A stretch of DNA of 64,000 nucleotides, taken from contig BTRK01000002.1 of the NCBI GenBank assembly GCA_036245805.1, positions 41,212,661 to 41,276,660 on the forward strand, given 5' to 3'. Numbering within the stretch: the stretch's first letter is position 1; each line of letters begins with the position of its first letter. The DNA comes from Pristionchus mayeri (lineage: Eukaryota; Nematoda; Chromadorea; Rhabditida; Neodiplogasteridae). The position numbers and the translations under genes are program-made. Below, one piece after another: positions 20,621 to 32,628 of the stretch. Under the pieces are notes generated by a model. That model did no database searches. It worked only from the letters and a program-made list of their open reading frames with translations, and was not told the origin of the DNA.

Positions 20621-21697
20621 CTACACACTCTATATGAGCCTGTTTGCGTAAGAATCGAGCAAGACTCGGCACAGTCAAAAAATGTCGATTCTCTAAAAGT
20701 CTGGGTTTTGGGGTAATCGAATGTGCTGAAGACGATTAACACACTCATTTTGCCCCAGAGCCTTCGTTTGCTCCAGACGTCGTCACGTCGAAACCATTTT
20801 TTTGAGTATATCGGCCCTCCGCAAAGTGCTAAAATTAGGCGAATAAGGTTCCCTGGGTAGAATTCCATGCTGATTGAGCCTATCTACTTCATTTTTCATG
20901 AATTATTAAATTAAATTTTTTAAAAAATCAACTTTTTTATATGTCCAAAGTGGGATGAGTGACTTACATGGTTGGATCCGCCGTGACGAGAGGATTCAGA
21001 ATCTACATGTTCGTCCATTTTGGTGCCAGGACTCCGAAAATTGAAAGCATTTAGTGAACGAATTCTGGGGAAAACGACGAGAGAAGGGCGAGAAAAGGGA
21101 TACGCAAAAGATGGGATGAGGGTCGTAAACTGAAAGAGGGGAGGGAGGCCAGGGGGAGGGGAGAGAAAGTGTCGTTTTCCCCAGAATTCGTTCACTAAAT
21201 GCTTTCAATTTTCGGAGTCCTGGCACCAAAATGGACGAAAATGTAGATACTAAATCCTCTCGTCACGGCGGATCCAACCATGTAACTCACTCATCCCACT
21301 TTGGACATATAAAAAAGTTGATTTTAAGTTGAAAAAAGTTGAAAAAGTTGAAAAAAGTTGACATATAAAAAAGTTGAAAATTTAATTTAATAATTCATGA
21401 AAAATGAAGTAGATAGGCGTAATCAGCATGGAATTCTGCCAATGGAACCTTATTCGCCTAATTTTAGCACTTTGCGGAGGGCCGATATACTCAAAAAAGT
21501 GGTTTCGACGTGACGACGTCTGGAGCGAACGAAGGCTCTGGGGACAAAATGAGTGTGTTCATCGTCTTCAGCACATTCGATTACCCCAAAACCCAGACTT
21601 TAAGAGAATCGACATTTTCTGACTGTGCCGAATCCATTCGGATCTGCTCGATTCTTAGACAAACGCGCTCATATCTATCCCGGCGTTAGAATGTGTA
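20621..21697. mobile_element. Large palindromic element
   Basis: Arms at about 20,621-21,083 and 21,170-21,697 are inverted copies of each other, from CTACACACTC at the left to AATGTGTAG at the right. The loop is about 85 bases (GA-rich and CT-rich). The right arm has an extra stretch of AAAAAGTTG repeats (21,312-21,378). A single-arm relative lies at about 42,430-42,700. No coding capacity. Confidence 0.75.
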
Positions 21698-21920
21698 GAA
21701 TGAAAAGACGGTGAGCCGAATTGTGTTTTAATGCAAAAAAAAAGTTAATTTCGAACGCGCAGTTACTTTAGACATGGCTAGAGGAACTGCTTGAACGCAG
21801 GAACTAGCGATAAATGCTGATTTGAAACTTATCTTGTCCTTCCCTACGGCTCTAGCAGTATGTTCAGAGGCACAAAGTTGTGCTGAAGGTCTCACACGCA
21901 ATATCTTAAAATTTACTAAC

Positions 21921-22046
21921 CAAAATGACTATGTTCGTGAATTCTCAAACCATATTTATGTGTGTACGTTTTGTAGCATCCGCTGCATTTGAAAGTTTTG
22001 AAAATATTCTTATTCTTCTTATCGTTTGAATTTTTCTTTTTCTTCT
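21921..22046 (-). pseudogene. Second orphan zinc-finger exon
   Basis: One exon with family phase: a Lys/Asn-rich lead, then KCSGCYKTYTHKYGLRIHEH, then a GTTAGT donor. No partner exons are visible nearby; TTTTCAG/GT signals on either side lead only into repeat DNA. A remnant of another family member, or an exon of a gene scattered by insertions. Confidence 0.55.
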
Positions 22047-23808
22047 CTAGGCCAGAAAGGATTTTCCGTGTGAGATATAATATTTGGACTTTTGCCAATT
22101 TTATATCATGGCAATTCAGTCAACGTTTTACATGTTTTAAATTTCGCGCGCGGAATGAATTAACATATTTGCGGTAGCGGAACGGTGAATATTTTTTGAA
22201 TGATCCGGTCGACACCGGACATTCAGGGGGTTTTGGTCACACCGTGTCATCATTTTATGCATTGACACGCGGTTGAATTTCTAAGCTCCGTCCATGTTCC
22301 TGCACGCCGTGTCTAAGTAGTCAATTCTAAAATTTCGGAGCGTTTTAATATTGCTATAGGATACTGCAGTTGATCTACCGTAACCCTTGCGATCTGCCGT
22401 AATCCTTGCCTCTCCAGGTGAAGTCTGGCTCTCCTCGCGGCGCGCAACTGACGAAGATCATGGATTCTAAGAAACTCGCCCCCGATACGGTACCCCCCCC
22501 CCCCCTGATTACTATATCTTATGTGCTCTAGATCGTAGTTTTTTGATAATGACTTTCCCCGGTACCGTACTCCTTTGATTCCTACATGCACGTTGTATCC
22601 TACCGTACTCTGATGATGTTCTAGCACACTGTTGTGCTTGATCTGACCTCTCGGATACCTCCGAGAGGTTGCCCAAAATGACCAGCTCTAAGGGTTCGAT
22701 TGGGTACTGTAGTGGAGGTAAGGTATAGGTACTGTACTGGAGTACGGTGTGGCGACTGCAGAGTGCTGTAGCTTGTTGCCTTCAGATCATGCCTGCCAAG
22801 CTGGCACTCTACTTCGAAGGGTCGGTCGGATCGAAGTGTCGTGCCCTTGTGAGGCGAATATCCAAGCACGCAGAGGCCAGGTATACTGTAGATTCGATTT
22901 CAGTACCGTATCCTCCCCTTTCCCTACTCCTTTTTACAACGTACGTGCCAACGATAACGTGGATACTATCAAAAAGCGTCGACGTTATCTGCCTCTTTTC
23001 TATCCACTAAAACACGGGTATCGGCTACTACAATGGTATGCGTCTCCCTCAGACACTATTGAAATCACGGGTAGCTTCGATAATACCGTGATAGCGCCGT
23101 CACAAAGGGGTGAGAGAAGGACCTAGTGTGCGGTATTATAGAACGAGCAATCCTGACAGACAACGGTGATGATGGAAAACCCGTACAAAACAATGAAGCA
23201 CACCGTAACAGGGGAGTCAGTGACAAAACCCGTACATACCGCGGTTTGAAAGAGAAACACGCGACAACATCGAACTCATCAAGATCATCCCTAACAGTTA
23301 CAGGAATTTGATAAATTCGGTCCAAGTAGCTCACAACCTGCCCACAGTCATAGCATGAGCAGTCCGTACCTTGGCTTCTCCAATGCATCGCAGAACTTAC
23401 CTTACCATGATCATGCTGTCATCATTACTGTACCCCCATACACTGTCCCCACAAGTGCCCCCGCACTCGAGTGATTGATAGACTCGAGCGAGGAGGAACA
23501 CAGCAACAACAACAATAACAACAGAAGAGTCGAGGAAAACAAATGCTGTCCGAGAAGGGGCGAAGGAAGTGGCGAGTCTCTAGGAACCAGGGCTACTCGA
23601 GAGCAGACGACCGAGGCAGACGGGCTGAAATAGTGTACGTTAATTAAATATGCAATTGTATTCCCTTAGTTTAGTTTTTAATTACCAATTTTTGTGCAAA
23701 TGTCAGATATTTTGATGTCACGACTACTATAACGATCATTTCTAAAATAACACACTGCCAGAAGGATTTCGAAATAAGATGATTGGAGAAAAAATACCAT
23801 AAAATCAT
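22047..23808. other. Repeat-rich stretch without recognisable gene
   Basis: Contains a C run at about 22,493-22,505 and many TACCGTA/TACAGTA-like words. The longest open frames (22,749-23,126 plus; 23,388-23,065 minus) have no domain, no repeat structure and no convincing splice context. A CAACAACAAC run near 23,500 precedes a short Arg/Glu-rich frame of unknown meaning. Confidence 0.4.
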
Positions 23809-24595
23809 AGCTGTTCAGGAACCGTTCCGGGGGGCCTTCCGGGAAGGTCCCTCCCCTACCATGTATACGTACCATGTCATGGCGAAAATCGATAAAAGGA
23901 AATTGCTAGGTTAAGACGAAGTACCATATCCAATCGATAGTACAGTACCCCCTGATACCGTATATGGCTACTGTAACCCCGAATATGGCGAAATGACTTT
24001 GTTTTTTTAAAAAACCTGAAACCGTGTCCAATCGATGCTACAGTACCCAAGTGACTACCGTAACCCGGTTCACCGGGTCAGATCCAGTTCCTTGGATCTG
24101 ACCCGTTTTTCTAAAAATCCTGGACATTTTCTCTAAAAATCTGAAATTAATCGTAAAATGACTCCACAGTTATCAAAAATACGATAGGATACTTTGAAAT
24201 AATTTTTAGGATCGATTTTGTTTTTTTAGAAAAATTTTAGACCCAATGAACTTGATCTGACCCAAGGAACCGGGTTACGGTAGACACTTCGGTACTGTAG
24301 AATCGATTGGACACTATTTCAGAACTTTTTAAAAATAAAGTCAGTTTACGATATTCGGGGTTACGGTAGTGATATACGGTATTTGGGGGTACTGTACTAT
24401 CGATTGGTTATGGTAATTTGACTTTTTAACAATAAAGTCAGTTCGCGATAATTAAGAGTTACGGTAGTCATATACGGTATCAATAATGTACTATCGAATG
24501 GTTATGGTACTTAGTCTTGACATACCCATGACCTACATGGTAGGGGAGGGGCCTTCCCGGAAGGCCTCCCCCCGAACGGTTCCCTGCACAGCTAT
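23809..24595. mobile_element. Palindromic element, ATCGATAGTACAGTACC family
   Basis: Outer arms carry GGCCTTCCGGGAAGG and CTACCATG on the left and their inverses on the right (GGCCTTCCCGGAAGG, CATGGTAG). Inner arms share CAATCGATAGTACAGTACC, TACCGTATATGG and GGATCTGACCC. The element at 35,752-36,302 has the same inner words but different outer arms. Confidence 0.65.
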
Positions 24596-25192
24596 GCATA
24601 AAATTGGACCCCTAAATTATAAACTAACATGGAGAGCAACAAAAGTGTAAACCTTCTGCATAAGAAAACAATTAGATTCAGAATGAACGGGCTCACATAA
24701 ATCGATAATGCTAGATTCTATTCTCGAATAGCCAAAATTAGAATTTGACATTATTTGCTAGGTCCACCTAGCCCTACAAAGATAGCCTAACGTTAACTAG
24801 TATCCGAGATCATTCTATTTGCTGCACCGGTCAGGTTGCACCATTCAACTTTTGTGTACAATTCAAGGCATTTTTAATGAGGAATGAAGGCAAAATGAGC
24901 ATGGGCACTAAAGGAGTTGGCAAGAGCGGTTTTCATGTTACGCAACGTTGAATATGTTCCTAGCAAATGAAAAAGTAGCAGGGCCAGCTGAAGTTCTTGT
25001 TAGGGTTACTGAAAAGTAAAAAAGTTAAAGGGCGCAACCCGACTGGTGCTGCAACTTAAAGAATGATCACGACGTTTGGCTTTGGACGTCAGATTCGAAT
25101 GCCAGACTTTGGCCGAACAAAAGGTGAGGTGTGGTATCACTTTGTCAAGCCCTCATTAATAGATAGCTTCGCCCATCTCGACAAACCTCCGG

Positions 25193-25880
25193 GAATCCAT
25201 CGATCGATCCACAAGAGGAGCAGAGATCAGCGAAACGCGACGGGTATTGCGATCATCTCGGAACGAGCGGGAGAGAAGCAACGCGGCTACTGAGCCTGAA
25301 ATGAACGATATGAATCAGCATTACTGAGAGTATAAGACAGATTATCAGTCATGAAATACATGTGCTGAAAAGACATTAGAGTTCATGGCCTAGTGGTCTA
25401 AGGCGATTTTCATCAACTTATAACGACAATATACTCGAAAGAGTGCACTTTTTTACTGCCTTTATGTTTTTCTGGTCTGGTTGACTGTGGCAGTTTGATT
25501 AGTAGGACATGATTCAGACATATATGGTGCAGTTTTTATTGAATAAGCATATCACCTTTTTGGTGAAGATTTTCGGTGGCGAAGATACCGTACTAACGCC
25601 CGATTGTGACACATTCGAACCTCAGATTTTTTTATTTTTTGTAATCTCGGAAAATGGGCAATGATGATTCGTAGCGGTGTAATATCATGTATATGGCTTA
25701 GATCGACAATATTATCGCAACATCTCGCTTCTTCCATCATATATCGGCATACAATAAATAAAAATTCGGGAATCCATCGATCGATCCACAAGAGGAGCAG
25801 AGATCAGCGAAACGCGAGGGGCTTGCGATCATCTCGGAACGAGCGGGCGAGAAGAAACGCGGCAACTGAACCTGAAATGA
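25193..25880. repeat. Pair of ~130-bp direct repeats
   Basis: GGGAATCCATCGATCGATCC followed by ACAAGAGGAGCAGAG starts at 25,193 and again at 25,768. Both run through AACGAGCGGG to TGAAATGAACGATAT. The spacing is 575 bases. The interval 24,596-25,192 has no gene I can recognise. Confidence 0.65.
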
Positions 25881-25944
25881 ACGATATAAATCAACAGACC
25901 TGAGAGTATACGCCAGATTATTCTAGAATCTAGCCAATCTGGCC

Positions 25945-27035
25945 ACTATCTAGCACACGTATCACGAGTCAGTGGAGGTGTGCGGGAACATTTTGAAAAT
26001 TTGTATCATGAATTTTTGCCATTCTATGGTAGGATAATGTCCCATTGTCCCAGAGCCGGCTTTTAGGAATTTGACGGTTTTGTACCGTATATCTGTTTCC
26101 AGTTGATTTGGAAAGGTGGCATTGGGCTTAAATTGTGTGGAAAATTATTTTGAACAACTTTTATGTTGACAGCTTTTGTTTGAGATGCCAATTGAAAATG
26201 TTATGGTAAAAAGTCTTTTACCATAACATTTTTCAAGCTAAAAATAAATTGTTTCGACATCAGGCAGGAAATTTGCAGCGGATTTTCTTTGCATATTTCG
26301 AAAGAAGAAATCAACCTGCATTATATAAAAAAATTAGCAAAGAAATTGAAAGGTAGATTTGCATTGTAGTTTTGGGCAAAAGGTGGAACTTTGGCAAAAT
26401 TGAAAAAAAAATTTCAAATTCTTTCAAAACTTATTTCTTTTACTTAAAACAATCTTTAAACACCGTAAATATATGCATTTTGAATTTAAAAGTTCAAGTT
26501 CATTGCAAGGGGTACATTTGGAAAGAATTTGAAAATAATGATTTTTGCGATTTTGTCAAAGTTCCACCTTTGGCCCAAAATTACAATGCAAATCCACACT
26601 TGAATTTCTTTGCTAATTTTGTATATAATGCAGGTTGACTTCTTCTTTCGAAATATGCAAAGAAAATCCGCTGCAAGTTTCCTGCGTGATGTCGAAAATT
26701 TATTTTTTGCTTGAAACAATGGACTTTTTACCATAACATTTTCAATTGGCATCACACACAAAAGCTGTCAACATAAAAGTTGTTCAAAATAATTTTCCAC
26801 ACAATTTAAGCCCAATGCCACCTTTCTAACTCCACTGGGAACAGATATACGGTACAAAACCGGCAAATTCCTAAAAGCCGGCTCTGGGACAAATGACCTA
26901 TATTTTTCGATATCATCACTCCAGGGTATTATACTACCACAGTATGGGCCAAATTCTTGATACAAATTTTCAACATGTTCCCGAGGGACCTATTTTACAT
27001 CCACTGACTCGTGATACACGTGCTAGATTGTTCCT
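25945..27035. mobile_element. Large AT-rich palindromic element
   Basis: Arms at about 25,945-26,440 and 26,515-27,035 are inverted repeats. Markers are CTAGCACACGTATCACGAGT facing ACTCGTGATACACGTGCTAG, and AGCCGGCTTTTAGGAATTTG facing its inverse. A short inner palindrome, TGTTATGGTAAAAAG next to CTTTTTACCATAACA (near 26,200-26,240), occurs only in the left arm. No coding capacity. Confidence 0.75.
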
Positions 27036-27499
27036 GAGATTTTGCATCGGTTCACCGACACCCGCTGGGAAGCGATAACAATATATCATATGTATCTTAT
27101 ATCAAAGGCAGCATGATGTCATAGTTCTCGTGTGAGCTAGTGCCCAGAGATCTCACGCATAGTCTACCTTATCTTCACGCATTTTTGGCCTAACAATAAG
27201 ATTAGTTCCACATCTAAAAGCCAATAGAACAGAGTCGACACTTCCTAATTCCGTCCTAGGCTCCGGCGCCTCTGCCACTCCGCCCATCACTTCGCATTTG
27301 ATTGCTTAGAGTCTGGTTTCGGCTGCTTTGGATCAGGCTTAATTAAGATGCTTAGCGATTATGGTTGGAAAAAAATCCAGAAGAGGAAATATTAGAATTC
27401 CCGCAATTGGCTTCGCTACTGGCAAGGCGTTGTTCCCCAACAGTCCCCCTCTTGATCGCAAAGCGCATCTCTCCCGTCATAATCTTCTGCGCCCAACCC

Positions 27500-28640
27500 C
27501 ATCACTCACCAAATCTACAGTATCTCTCCCACCATAATCTACAGCATTCCTCCCCAATCAATATATCACACTATTAAATACAGTACCCTCTCCCACCAAG
27601 TAATCTACAGTATCACTTTCCAATCTCTCCTACAATAATCTACAGTGTCCCTCCTCTCGATCGCCCAGCGTATGCCCCTCTCGACGGCATCCGGAACATC
27701 GACATAGAACTTTTGAAAATGTGTCACCCCATCAGGTGGAATCAGATAAAACGCGCGCACGTTCAAATAATTTACCGTGAGAATTGCCTGATTCGTCAAG
27801 ATGCCTGAATCACCTCAAAACTGCCCCGAGATTTTTATCGGTTCAATTTCAACGTGGTATTCTACTGCAAGGAAGTGTTTGGTGGCATTTTTCATGGATT
27901 GTCGTTGAATGTACATTTCTATGTTCGCGATTTTACAGCGTGACACATTTTTAAAAGGTCTGTCGATGTTCCGGAGGCCGTACCTCCCAGCATAATACAC
28001 AGTATTCTTTGCCAATCAATCACACCATTATGTTCAGTATTCAAACCTATCTCAAACCAAATAATCTACTCTATATCTCCCACCATAATCTACAGTCCAA
28101 ATCACACAGACCGTTGTCTACAGTACCCAACCACCTCTCCCACTAAATATCAACAATATCACTTTCCGATCTCTCCCATCATAATCTGTAGTGCCCCTCC
28201 TCTCGATCGTCCAACGTATACTTCTCCCGGCATAATATTCAGTACTCAACCTCATCTCCCACCGTAATCTACAATATTCCTCAACAATCACTCACACCAT
28301 TATGCTCAGTATTCAAACCTATCTCAAACCAAATAATCTACTCTATATCTCCCACCATAATCTACAGTCCAAATCACACAGACCGTTGTCTACAGTACCC
28401 AACCACCTCTCCCACTAAATATCAACAATATCACTTTCCGATCTCTCCCACCATAATCTGTAGTGCCCCTCCTCTCGATCGTCCAGCGTATACTTCTCAC
28501 GGCATAATATTCAGTACTCAAACTCCTATCCCACCGTAATCTACAGTATTCCTGTCTAATCAATACCTCACACCGTTATCTACAGTATATTCAATCCCTG
28601 TTCACATCATAATCTACGGTATCTTTCCCCTATCTCAGTG
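27500..28640. repeat. Minisatellite-like CTCCCACCATAATCTACAGT array
   Basis: Dozens of imperfect units around CACCATAATCTACAGTA separated by C/T-rich spacers. A higher-order duplication of 272 bases is visible: the block starting CACACCATTATG at 28,021 recurs at 28,293. The interval 27,036-27,499 before it shows nothing but a partial hairpin repeat at 27,112-27,149. Confidence 0.7.
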
Positions 28641-28823
28641 CACAGCCGGAACCACCACACCTTTTTTCGCAGATATCTAATCTCAATTAATGTGATTATT
28701 TTCAGTGCGCGAATTTTAAAATGAACATCCCAGCTGCTCGGGGAAGGGGATTTGTTCGAGTAATAAACTAGAACAACTCAAAGAATCTTTCGACACCGAC
28801 CAAAATATTAATCCCCTCGAGAA

Positions 28824-28969
28824 TTATAAGTGCTCACGAGAACAGCGACGGCACTTGTCGAGAGGTCGTACTTGCGCATCAGACCATGGTGGTTGGAGCA
28901 GACGCGGCAAGGGCGCGATCCGAGTCCGTAGTAGCGGAGGTGAGAGAACCAGATGTTGGCGGATCCCAT
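28824..28969 (-). pseudogene. rps-29: RPS29-like copy 1, frameshifted
   Basis: The frame starts [15 protein letters not shown] and continues through [18 protein letters not shown], matching ribosomal protein S29 of the small subunit. After Lys-Tyr-Asp the DNA reads GACCTCTCGACAAG where the neighbouring copy has GACTTCGACAAG, a two-base gain that destroys the second zinc-binding Cys pair. Confidence 0.75.
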
Positions 28970-29045
28970 CGAAGATACGGTGCTGTAATTTGGAGGGGAT
29001 TATGCACAAACTGACAGCGACCAAAATATTAATTCAGCTCGAGAA

Positions 29046-29201
29046 TTATGCGATATCCTTGGAGTACTCACGGGAACAGCGACGGCACTTGTCGAAGTCG
29101 TACTTGCGCATCAGACCGTGGTGGTTGGAGCAGACGCGGCAAGGGCGCGATCCGAGTCCGTAGTTGCGGGGGTGAGAGAACCAGATGTTGGCGGATCCCA
29201 T
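29046..29201 (-). CDS. rps-29: RPS29-like copy 2, intact but short
   Basis: A 51-residue open frame starting [15 protein letters not shown]. Ribosomal protein S29 is normally about 56 residues. The four zinc-ribbon cysteines are present (CRVC and CRRC). The frame ends SREYSKDIA and lacks the usual last residues (of the type GF-KLD), because a TAA follows directly. S29 sits in the 40S head; whether this copy is expressed is unknown. It lies in a tandem set of three. The flanking CAGCTCGAGAATTAT recurs after each copy, so the duplicated unit includes 3' flank. It could be the functional gene with a trimmed tail, or a recent pseudogene. Confidence 0.65.
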   Translation of the reverse strand: MGSANIWFSHPRNYGLGSRPCRVCSNHHGLMRKYDFDKCRRCSREYSKDIA

Positions 29202-29271
29202 CGAAGATACGGTGCTGAAATGGGGGTAATAAAATAAAGACAGGGAACAAAATATTAATACAGCTCGAGAA

Positions 29272-29370
29272 TTATATGATCTCCTTGGAGTACTCACGGA
29301 AGCAGCGACGACTCATGTCGAGGCTGTACTTGCGGATCAGACCGTGGTGGTTGGAGCGGGCGCGGCTAGC
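29272..29370 (-). pseudogene. rps-29: RPS29-like copy 3, partial
   Basis: Only the second half is recognisable: [14 protein letters not shown], then [13 protein letters not shown] and a stop. The first Cys pair is gone, and one Cys of the second pair is Ser. This copy uses Ile-Arg-Lys and Phe-Arg-Glu, closer to the usual S29 sequence than its two neighbours, so it may be the older copy. Confidence 0.7.
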
Positions 29371-29419
29371 CTCGTCCTTCTCCCTCCTTCGTCGTCGACG
29401 TCGTCCGACCGTCACCTGC

Positions 29420-31899
29420 AATGGGCAACCGAACAACCTGTTTTGATCACAATTTGCATATAATTAATTAATTTGAACTATTCATTAATGTTTTTAACAG
29501 GTCGTTACTAGCCTAGACTCGCTTTCCCGCTCACTTTCCCCTCTTCTTGCCCATTTCCCATCCCCATCCCAGTTAGGCGGCCTGACCGGCACTACATCTT
29601 CCCTCTACCCCTTATTCCCTCTTGTGGCAGTCCCCTCCTCTGCCTACCTGCCCGAATTGCCCCAGTTGGGACACTCGCTCAGCCTCGCCCCGCCCCCGAA
29701 TGGGCGAGGATTGGGCGGCTGGGCGGGCGGTGCAGGATCTTCACAGATCAGAGGGGACCGCGTCTCTCTCTCTCTTTCTCAAGGGGGCGGGGCAGGAACG
29801 CCATTTGAGTACCAGACCCAATCAGCTTCGACATTAACCGAAACTCAAATCGAACTTAATCGATTGGAGCGGGGAGAGGCGCATCCACCTTTAATTCGGC
29901 CTTCTGATAGGCTGATTGGTGAAAGTATATCACGTCTAACACGGGGGCATATCACATGTGTGGCCCCCGCCTTTCAGAGCGACCGAAGCCGCGGCTTGGC
30001 TCGTTGCTCCCTATCTGGTACTCTTTTTCGCACCTAAGCTGGGAAATAAAACCTCGAGTGACTCTCACACAGCTACGATGTTCCTCCCTCGAACAGAGTT
30101 ATAGGGGAAACATAATCGTAGCCGTGCTAATCCTTAAGGACGTTAGTCCAGTAAGGACCCTACTACGACTGGAGGGGGTCAAGTACCCGGCCTGAGCTCG
30201 CTACTTTAAGTTGTGTAGCGCGGCGTTTATTACGGCGGTTTCCAGTTCTCCCGGCCTTTGTCGAGAGTACTAATCGAGGCAAAACCGCTTCCCAGCCTAG
30301 GCGCACACGTGCTAATCACGTATAACTTCCTAAGAGACCGAAGTATCTCTAACCGTAAAAGCTTACTTAGGGCCCATACTAGACAGGGGATCATGGGATA
30401 GTAATAAACCCGAATCAAAATAACCTATTCCAATACCAATTTTAGAAAAAAACGCCCCATCAGGCGATAAAAAAGTTAAACATAACTGCGTGAAGGGGCG
30501 GGGTGGGCGAGGCGCGGTCCCTCTGGTGCTCGTGGGTGCATCGCGTGGCGTGGAGATGACGCTCTGAACAGAAGAAATAAGTAGAGAACTACGAGGGAAT
30601 GAGCAAAGAACTAGCACGTGATCAACGCGAGTGTGTTTAAAATGAATTGCGAGATTGGAAGAGGAAAGAGAGATGAAAAGACGAGAAATGAAAAGAAAGG
30701 AAAGAGAGAGGAAAAGATGAAAAGAGAAAAGAAAGAAAGGGAGATGAAACTAAATTTTAAAAATTAAAAAAATGGCAAAAAACATCAAGTATGCGAGAAC
30801 AAGCACTGTAAACGATAAGGAATATGACGCGCTAAAGAGAATGCACGGTGTGACAAACCCCCCCCCCCCCCGGAATTGCCGGAGACGACCGGACCATTTT
30901 AATAATATTCATCTTTCCGATACAGTAAATTAGTTAAAATGTTCCGCGCACGAAATTTAAAATATGTAAGAAGTTGCCTGAATAATCGTGATACATTCAA
31001 AAAATAAACGGCAAATTGTAAAGTTCACCTATTGGCAAAAGTCCAGAGTGATCTCTTAAACGGAAAACCCTGACATTTTGCCCTAAATAAAGTAACGGCT
31101 TGCCATTTTTGCTGCATGTTTCTTTTTTTATCCCGCGCGGCGGCACGCATGTCACACCGTGGAATAAACATTCGAGAAAGAAGGTCGTAATCTTTTGCGC
31201 GGTCTCTCAAAGGTTAGAGAGAGCGAGAGGGCATGCAAAGAGAAGCGAGTCAGAAAATTACTCAATGAACGCCAGTGAAAGCAGAAGCAGCATCAACAAG
31301 AAACGATTGGAAAGCGCGTGAAGATTGTAATTGAACGCAAGGAAAGAGCTACGGTGTATGATTGGTAAGGCAACAGAGATGAAACATGGAAAACAGCAAC
31401 AATAGATAAGAATGCTACCATTACGGACCGAACAGAGATCCTAAGGAAGCAGAGGATCGACTAAGTGAAGTCAAAGTCCCGAAAAAAGTTGGAAGTTTTA
31501 CGCAAATTTGACGAAAATCTTTTCGAAAATTGGAGCGCAAGAGGTCACCCGCACGGGCAAAGAGAACGGAGGGAGAATAACGAATGAATCGATCGAGGAG
31601 GAAGGGAAGAGGGTCACGGAGAGCGCGGGGGTAGATCAGACTGGTCTGGAGGCGAACGAGGAACTCAAACCGATCGATAGCTGATCTTTGAAACTCTGCA
31701 TTGAGGATGCAGGGAGCCTGAAAAATTGCTGCAAAAATGAAAATTCATGATAAAATGCAAAAAAAATACGGTATTTCATACCAAAACTCTCCATTTTTGC
31801 CGATGACCTTCAACCGGTAATTACAGTTTTCTTGTTCTTGTTCAATGAATTTTGTGTTATTTTGCTGCCTGTTTGGTTCTAGACCTAATCACCACCGAT
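29420..31899. other. Non-coding, compositionally mixed stretch
   Basis: Includes pyrimidine-rich DNA (29,515-29,640), a CT repeat near 29,765, a GC-rich block (29,930-30,620) with no recognisable RNA or protein, a purine-rich tract (30,651-30,760, GAAAAGAGA units) and a C run at about 30,859-30,870. I found no coding exon here. The block 29,930-30,620 could be a solo LTR or structured RNA, but I see no terminal repeats or known motifs to support either. Confidence 0.4.
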
Positions 31900-32303
31900 T
31901 TGTTATGCTCTTTAATTTTTGTTTCCTCTAGTTCAGCCGAGAGTCTACGATCTAGAATTGTTCATCGCGACGCGTCGCTACGCAGTCGAACAGGCGCGAC
32001 TCCGCGTCTCTCCTGCTCCCATGCCTCTATTTTTCCGGATTTTTCACCATGGCTATCGTACTTGCGATTTTTTCGCCATGGCTATCGTACTCTTTTCAAT
32101 CATTACATTGCAGAGCCGACAACTCGAAGAGCTATGATGCGCCGCAAGCGCGACACAAACCCGCCCGAGGCTCAGAAGGCTGCTGGAGCCGCGAAGCCCA
32201 ACGTGGGCCCGCCAGCCAAGGTATGATACTGCAGGGGAAAATAACGGAGTACCCCTGTCTATACTATGAGTAGTCACTTGAAAGATACGCACTGCTTTGT
32301 GGG

Positions 32304-32393
32304 GTTGGCAATACGAGGGGAGGTAGCGAGCTCGTTACGCCTCCACCTCACCGGTTTGAGAAATAAGGGGAGGGGGGGGGTCGTATTGCCAAC
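32304..32393. repeat. Small inverted repeat
   Basis: GTTGGCAATACGA at 32,304 faces TCGTATTGCCAAC at 32,381. Between them is G-rich DNA. It lies in the first intron of the SLC17-like locus. Confidence 0.6.
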
Positions 32394-32628
32394 GCTACTG
32401 CTGTGAGGCTTATAATACTCGCATTATCCCCATCGGTTCGAAGTTTTGGGCTTTTGCAGCAGTACTAGGACGGCATGAGCGTTGTTTTATTAAACTTGTT
32501 AATTAATACTAATTAAGCGAGCTACTACGAGGCAGGTGCCGTCCAAGAACGAGAAGGACCTCCAGGGAATCGGAGAGCCCAAGCCCATGCACGCCGTCCG
32601 CGCCGAGCGCACTACGGTTAGTGATGAA

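Noticed and set aside
22749..23388. Long overlapping open frames on both strands
   Set aside because: No domain, no splice logic and Arg/Ser/Pro-rich composition typical of chance frames in GC-rich repeat DNA.
25383..25412. D-arm-like sequence GGCCTAGTGGTCTAAGGCG of a Ser/Leu-type tRNA
   Set aside because: No anticodon arm or B-box follows; it is only a short match.
27500..28640. CRISPR-like array
   Set aside because: Units are imperfect, spacers are themselves repetitive, and the genome is eukaryotic.
29930..30620. Possible rRNA or structured RNA in a GC-rich block
   Set aside because: No rRNA core motif recognised, and no consistent long helices seen by eye.
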